From Actinomyces gerencseriae DSM 6844 (GTDB lineage Bacteria; Actinomycetota; Actinomycetes; Actinomycetales; Actinomycetaceae), in NCBI RefSeq assembly GCF_000429265.1, contig NZ_AUBN01000003.1:248001-312000 (forward strand): a stretch of 64,000 nt of DNA, written 5' to 3'. This document shows, one piece after another, positions 62,324-64,000 of the stretch. A model generated the notes under the pieces. That model worked only from the letters and a program-made list of their open reading frames with translations, made no database searches and had not been told where the DNA came from. The position numbers and the translations under genes were made by a program. Numbering within the stretch: position 1 is the first letter of the stretch; every line of letters starts with the position of its first letter.

Positions 62324-63442
62324 CTACCCCCTCGGACGTCCGAGCCCCGACAGCGCCGTCGCGCGCGCCAGGGACCGCAGATCGGCGGCGCGCAACGGTT
62401 CGGAGCCGGGTCCGGCCGGGAGCCCGTGAACCTTCGCCTCCCACTCGGCCGGGATCGCGGAGGCGCCCAGGTAGCTGCCCGCCACGGCGCCCGCGATCGC
62501 GGCCACGGTGTCCGAGTCGTCGCTGGCGCTCACCGCGCGACTCAGGACGAGTCGCATCCACGCGCCCGCCAGCGCCGTGCGACCGGCGTCCGGGGGGAGA
62601 GCTCCCGCCGCATGATTGGCGGCGATGAAGGCCAGGCGGGCCTTGCCCAGGGCATCGACGGTGAATCCGTCGGTGGGCGGCAGTCCGGGTCGGTCCCAGT
62701 TCATGGGGTCGTAGGCGCCCCCGTCGAAGAGGTCGTGCCAGTAGCCGCGCCGCCCCTCGTCCACCGCGTCGAGGGCGGCCAGCGGGTTGGCCCCGTTGAA
62801 CGGCCTGCCCTCCCACGCGGGCGAGACGATGTTGGCGCGGATCATCTCGGCCTGGATGACGCAGGAGTCGGCCGCCAGGGGATCGGCGTGCGTCAGCGAC
62901 GCCACGGCTCGGGCGGCCGCGGCGGTGGCGCGCGGGTCGTGCAGGCGAGTCAGACCCACGACGCCGTTGCGCATGAGCGCCCCGTTCCCGGCACTGCGGC
63001 CGCCGGAGGCCTCGTGGTAGTCCAGCGCGGCCCGGCGCATCCGGTCGGAGACGCCCGGCTCGCCGCGGTGACGGGCGACGGCCGTCAGGACCGCGCGCGT
63101 CTGGACACCGACGTCGGAGGCCGTGGAGCGGTACCAGTCGATGAAACCGTTCGCGATGGCGTCCAGGGCGGGACGGCTCGTCAGATCCGCCCCGGTGGCC
63201 GCCACCCGTGCGACGACCACCGCCATCTGGGTGTCATCGCTCCACTCGCCGGGCTCGTAGGGGCCCAGCCCCCCGCCCTGCATGAAGCCGTCTCCCGGCT
63301 CGGCCCCGCAGCCGGCGTCGGCGGGGCGGTGCCCGAGCTCCCACGGCACCCCGAGCGCGTCGCCGCAGGCCTGGGCCAGCAGGACTCCTTCGATGCGGTC
63401 GAGTCGGGAGTCGGACAGCGTGGCGGGTTCGCTCATCCTCAT
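62324..63442 (-). CDS. ADP-ribosylglycohydrolase family protein
   Basis: 372 residues. Metal-binding signatures of the DraG/ARH fold: EWSDDTQMAVVVARV near the N-terminus and SASDDSDTVAAIAGAVAGSYLGASAIP near the C-terminus; GVLLAQACGDALGVPWE opens the domain. It would remove ADP-ribose from a protein or nucleic acid, or cleave a related glycoside. ATG 63442 has TAGGCT six bases upstream; ATG 63436 (MSEPAT) is an alternative. Confidence 0.92.
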   Translation of the reverse strand: MRMSEPATLSDSRLDRIEGVLLAQACGDALGVPWELGHRPADAGCGAEPGDGFMQGGGLGPYEPGEWSDDTQMAVVVARVAATGADLTSRPALDAIANGFIDWYRSTASDVGVQTRAVLTAVARHRGEPGVSDRMRRAALDYHEASGGRSAGNGALMRNGVVGLTRLHDPRATAAAARAVASLTHADPLAADSCVIQAEMIRANIVSPAWEGRPFNGANPLAALDAVDEGRRGYWHDLFDGGAYDPMNWDRPGLPPTDGFTVDALGKARLAFIAANHAAGALPPDAGRTALAGAWMRLVLSRAVSASDDSDTVAAIAGAVAGSYLGASAIPAEWEAKVHGLPAGPGSEPLRAADLRSLARATALSGLGRPRG

Positions 63443-63448
63443 GGGGGC

Positions 63449-63454
63449 AGCCTA
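63449..63454 (-). promoter_or_regulatory. -10 element of the ADP-ribosylglycohydrolase gene
   Basis: On the minus strand TAGGCT is followed by six bases (GCCCCC) and ATG 63442. Leaderless arrangement, no Shine-Dalgarno. Confidence 0.45.
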
Positions 63455-63617
63455 CGTCGTGCCGCCGTCATGCGACTCGGCCGCGGGACCCGGGCCCGCG
63501 GCCCGGGCGGACCGCCCGCCGGCAGGACCCGGCCGCGGGGCCGGCGGCAGCCGATCCGGCACGGGAGCCGGGCCCGTGATCCGGACGCCGCCCGGCCCCG
63601 TGTGAGACTGTGAGACC

Positions 63618-64000
63618 ATGGGCCGGTCCGCGTCGCCGTCGCCGAGGAGCCCCGCCGTGAGCGCAGTCCGCCCGTCGGAACCCGCCCTGACCCGTCATGA
63701 GCAGGCCGACGGCCCCGTCCTGGTCACCGCGGGGGCCCCGATCATCGCAGTCGATGGGCACCTCTTCAAGGATCTGTCCCGCACCGGCGAGCTCGTCGCC
63801 TACGAGGACTGGCGCCTGCCCGCCGCCGAGCGGGCCGCCGATCTCGCCTCGCGGCTGACCATCGAGCAGATCGCCGGCCTCATGGTGTACTCGCCCCACC
63901 AGATGGTTCCCAACCCCGGCGCCGGTCCCTTCCCCGGGACCTACGACGGCCTGCCGTTCGCACGGGCGGACGTCCCCGGCTGGACGCCGACCGACCAGCA
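63618..64000 (+). CDS. Glycoside hydrolase family 3 protein (5' part)
   Basis: 127 codons are visible and the frame runs off the window. After about 40 leader residues it reads AYEDWRLPAAERAADLASRLTIEQIAGLMVYSPHQM, the typical N-terminus of a GH3 beta-glycosidase catalytic domain. No signal peptide is visible, so it is probably cytoplasmic. ATG 63618 follows GAGACT by eight bases; GTG 63657 is another in-frame start. Divergent from the ADP-ribosylglycohydrolase gene. Substrate cannot be told from this part. Confidence 0.75.
   Translation, partial: MGRSASPSPRSPAVSAVRPSEPALTRHEQADGPVLVTAGAPIIAVDGHLFKDLSRTGELVAYEDWRLPAAERAADLASRLTIEQIAGLMVYSPHQMVPNPGAGPFPGTYDGLPFARADVPGWTPTDQ

Noticed and set aside
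62148-62816. A 222-codon minus-strand frame overlapping the ADP-ribosylglycohydrolase
   Set aside because: It reads the hydrolase in another frame and extends into the AT-rich spacer; no start signal and no motif.
1-64000. tRNA, rRNA or CRISPR loci
   Set aside because: No cloverleaf-type sequence with a T-loop GGTTCRANYCC context, no rRNA stretch and no regular direct repeats were found by reading both strands; a covariance-model scan would be needed to exclude small RNAs.

Overview
The window is very GC-rich, coding-dense actinobacterial DNA. Gene order and protein families point to an Actinomyces-like member of the Actinomycetaceae: an M16 peptidase next to the dap genes, a complete dcw cluster (mraZ to ftsZ) continuing into pgeF, sepF, yggT, wag31, lspA, rluD and dnaE, and MurE, FtsZ and Wag31 of actinobacterial type. 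The genus is inferred from gene content and style, not from a database match.

Layout. 37-1311: M16 zinc peptidase. 1.5-6.5 kb: a decayed accessory island. It holds a ruined IS256-type transposase, a frameshifted membrane-protein/HTH pair behind two perfect palindromes, an ABC-ATPase stub joined in frame to a broken PadR regulator, an intact second PadR gene, a possible relaxase tail and an IS1380-type remnant. 6.5-8.2 kb: divergent SDR and TetR genes around two matching operators. 8.2-11.9 kb: dapB, a GNAT gene, a beta-hydroxyacid-dehydrogenase-like gene and dapA. 12.0-15.8 kb: two translationally coupled acyl-CoA ligases behind a near-continuous 27-bp palindrome. 15.9-23.5 kb: HelD-type RNA polymerase recycling ATPase, PAC2 protein, MFS transporter, spermidine-synthase-like protein and DNA polymerase IV. 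23.7-46.3 kb: DUF3040 protein and the division/wall cluster, with mraZ, rsmH, ftsL, ftsI, murE, murF, mraY, murD, ftsW, murG, murC, ftsQ and ftsZ almost all overlapping or closely spaced, then the polar-growth genes. 46.3-50.2 kb: dnaE and an S4 protein. 50.4-62.0 kb: an exopolysaccharide/capsule locus with a membrane-anchored beta-helix protein, Wzz/BY-kinase, polyprenyl-phosphate sugar transferase, two glycosyltransferases, an unassigned protein, Wzx flippase and an EpsG-type Wzy polymerase. 62.3-64.0 kb: an ADP-ribosylglycohydrolase and the start of a GH3 glycosidase that runs off the window.

How the genes fit together. dapA and dapB feed diaminopimelate/lysine into MurE and the wall pathway. 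RsmH, MraZ and the Mur/Fts enzymes build and divide the wall. SepF, FtsZ and Wag31 place septum and poles. The polysaccharide locus has the parts of a Wzx/Wzy-dependent surface-polymer pathway: initiating transferase, extension transferases, flippase, polymerase and chain-length/kinase protein.

Main second-look items: three separate arrays of 10-bp-periodic GTGGRG boxes around mraZ; a recurring TANNNT-N6-7-start pattern that predicts leaderless mRNAs for dapA, dapB, dnaE and others; a perfect 16-bp inverted repeat that mirrors a divergent promoter; a BY-kinase without any C-terminal tyrosine; and paired palindromes in front of wag31. I saw no tRNA, rRNA or CRISPR array.
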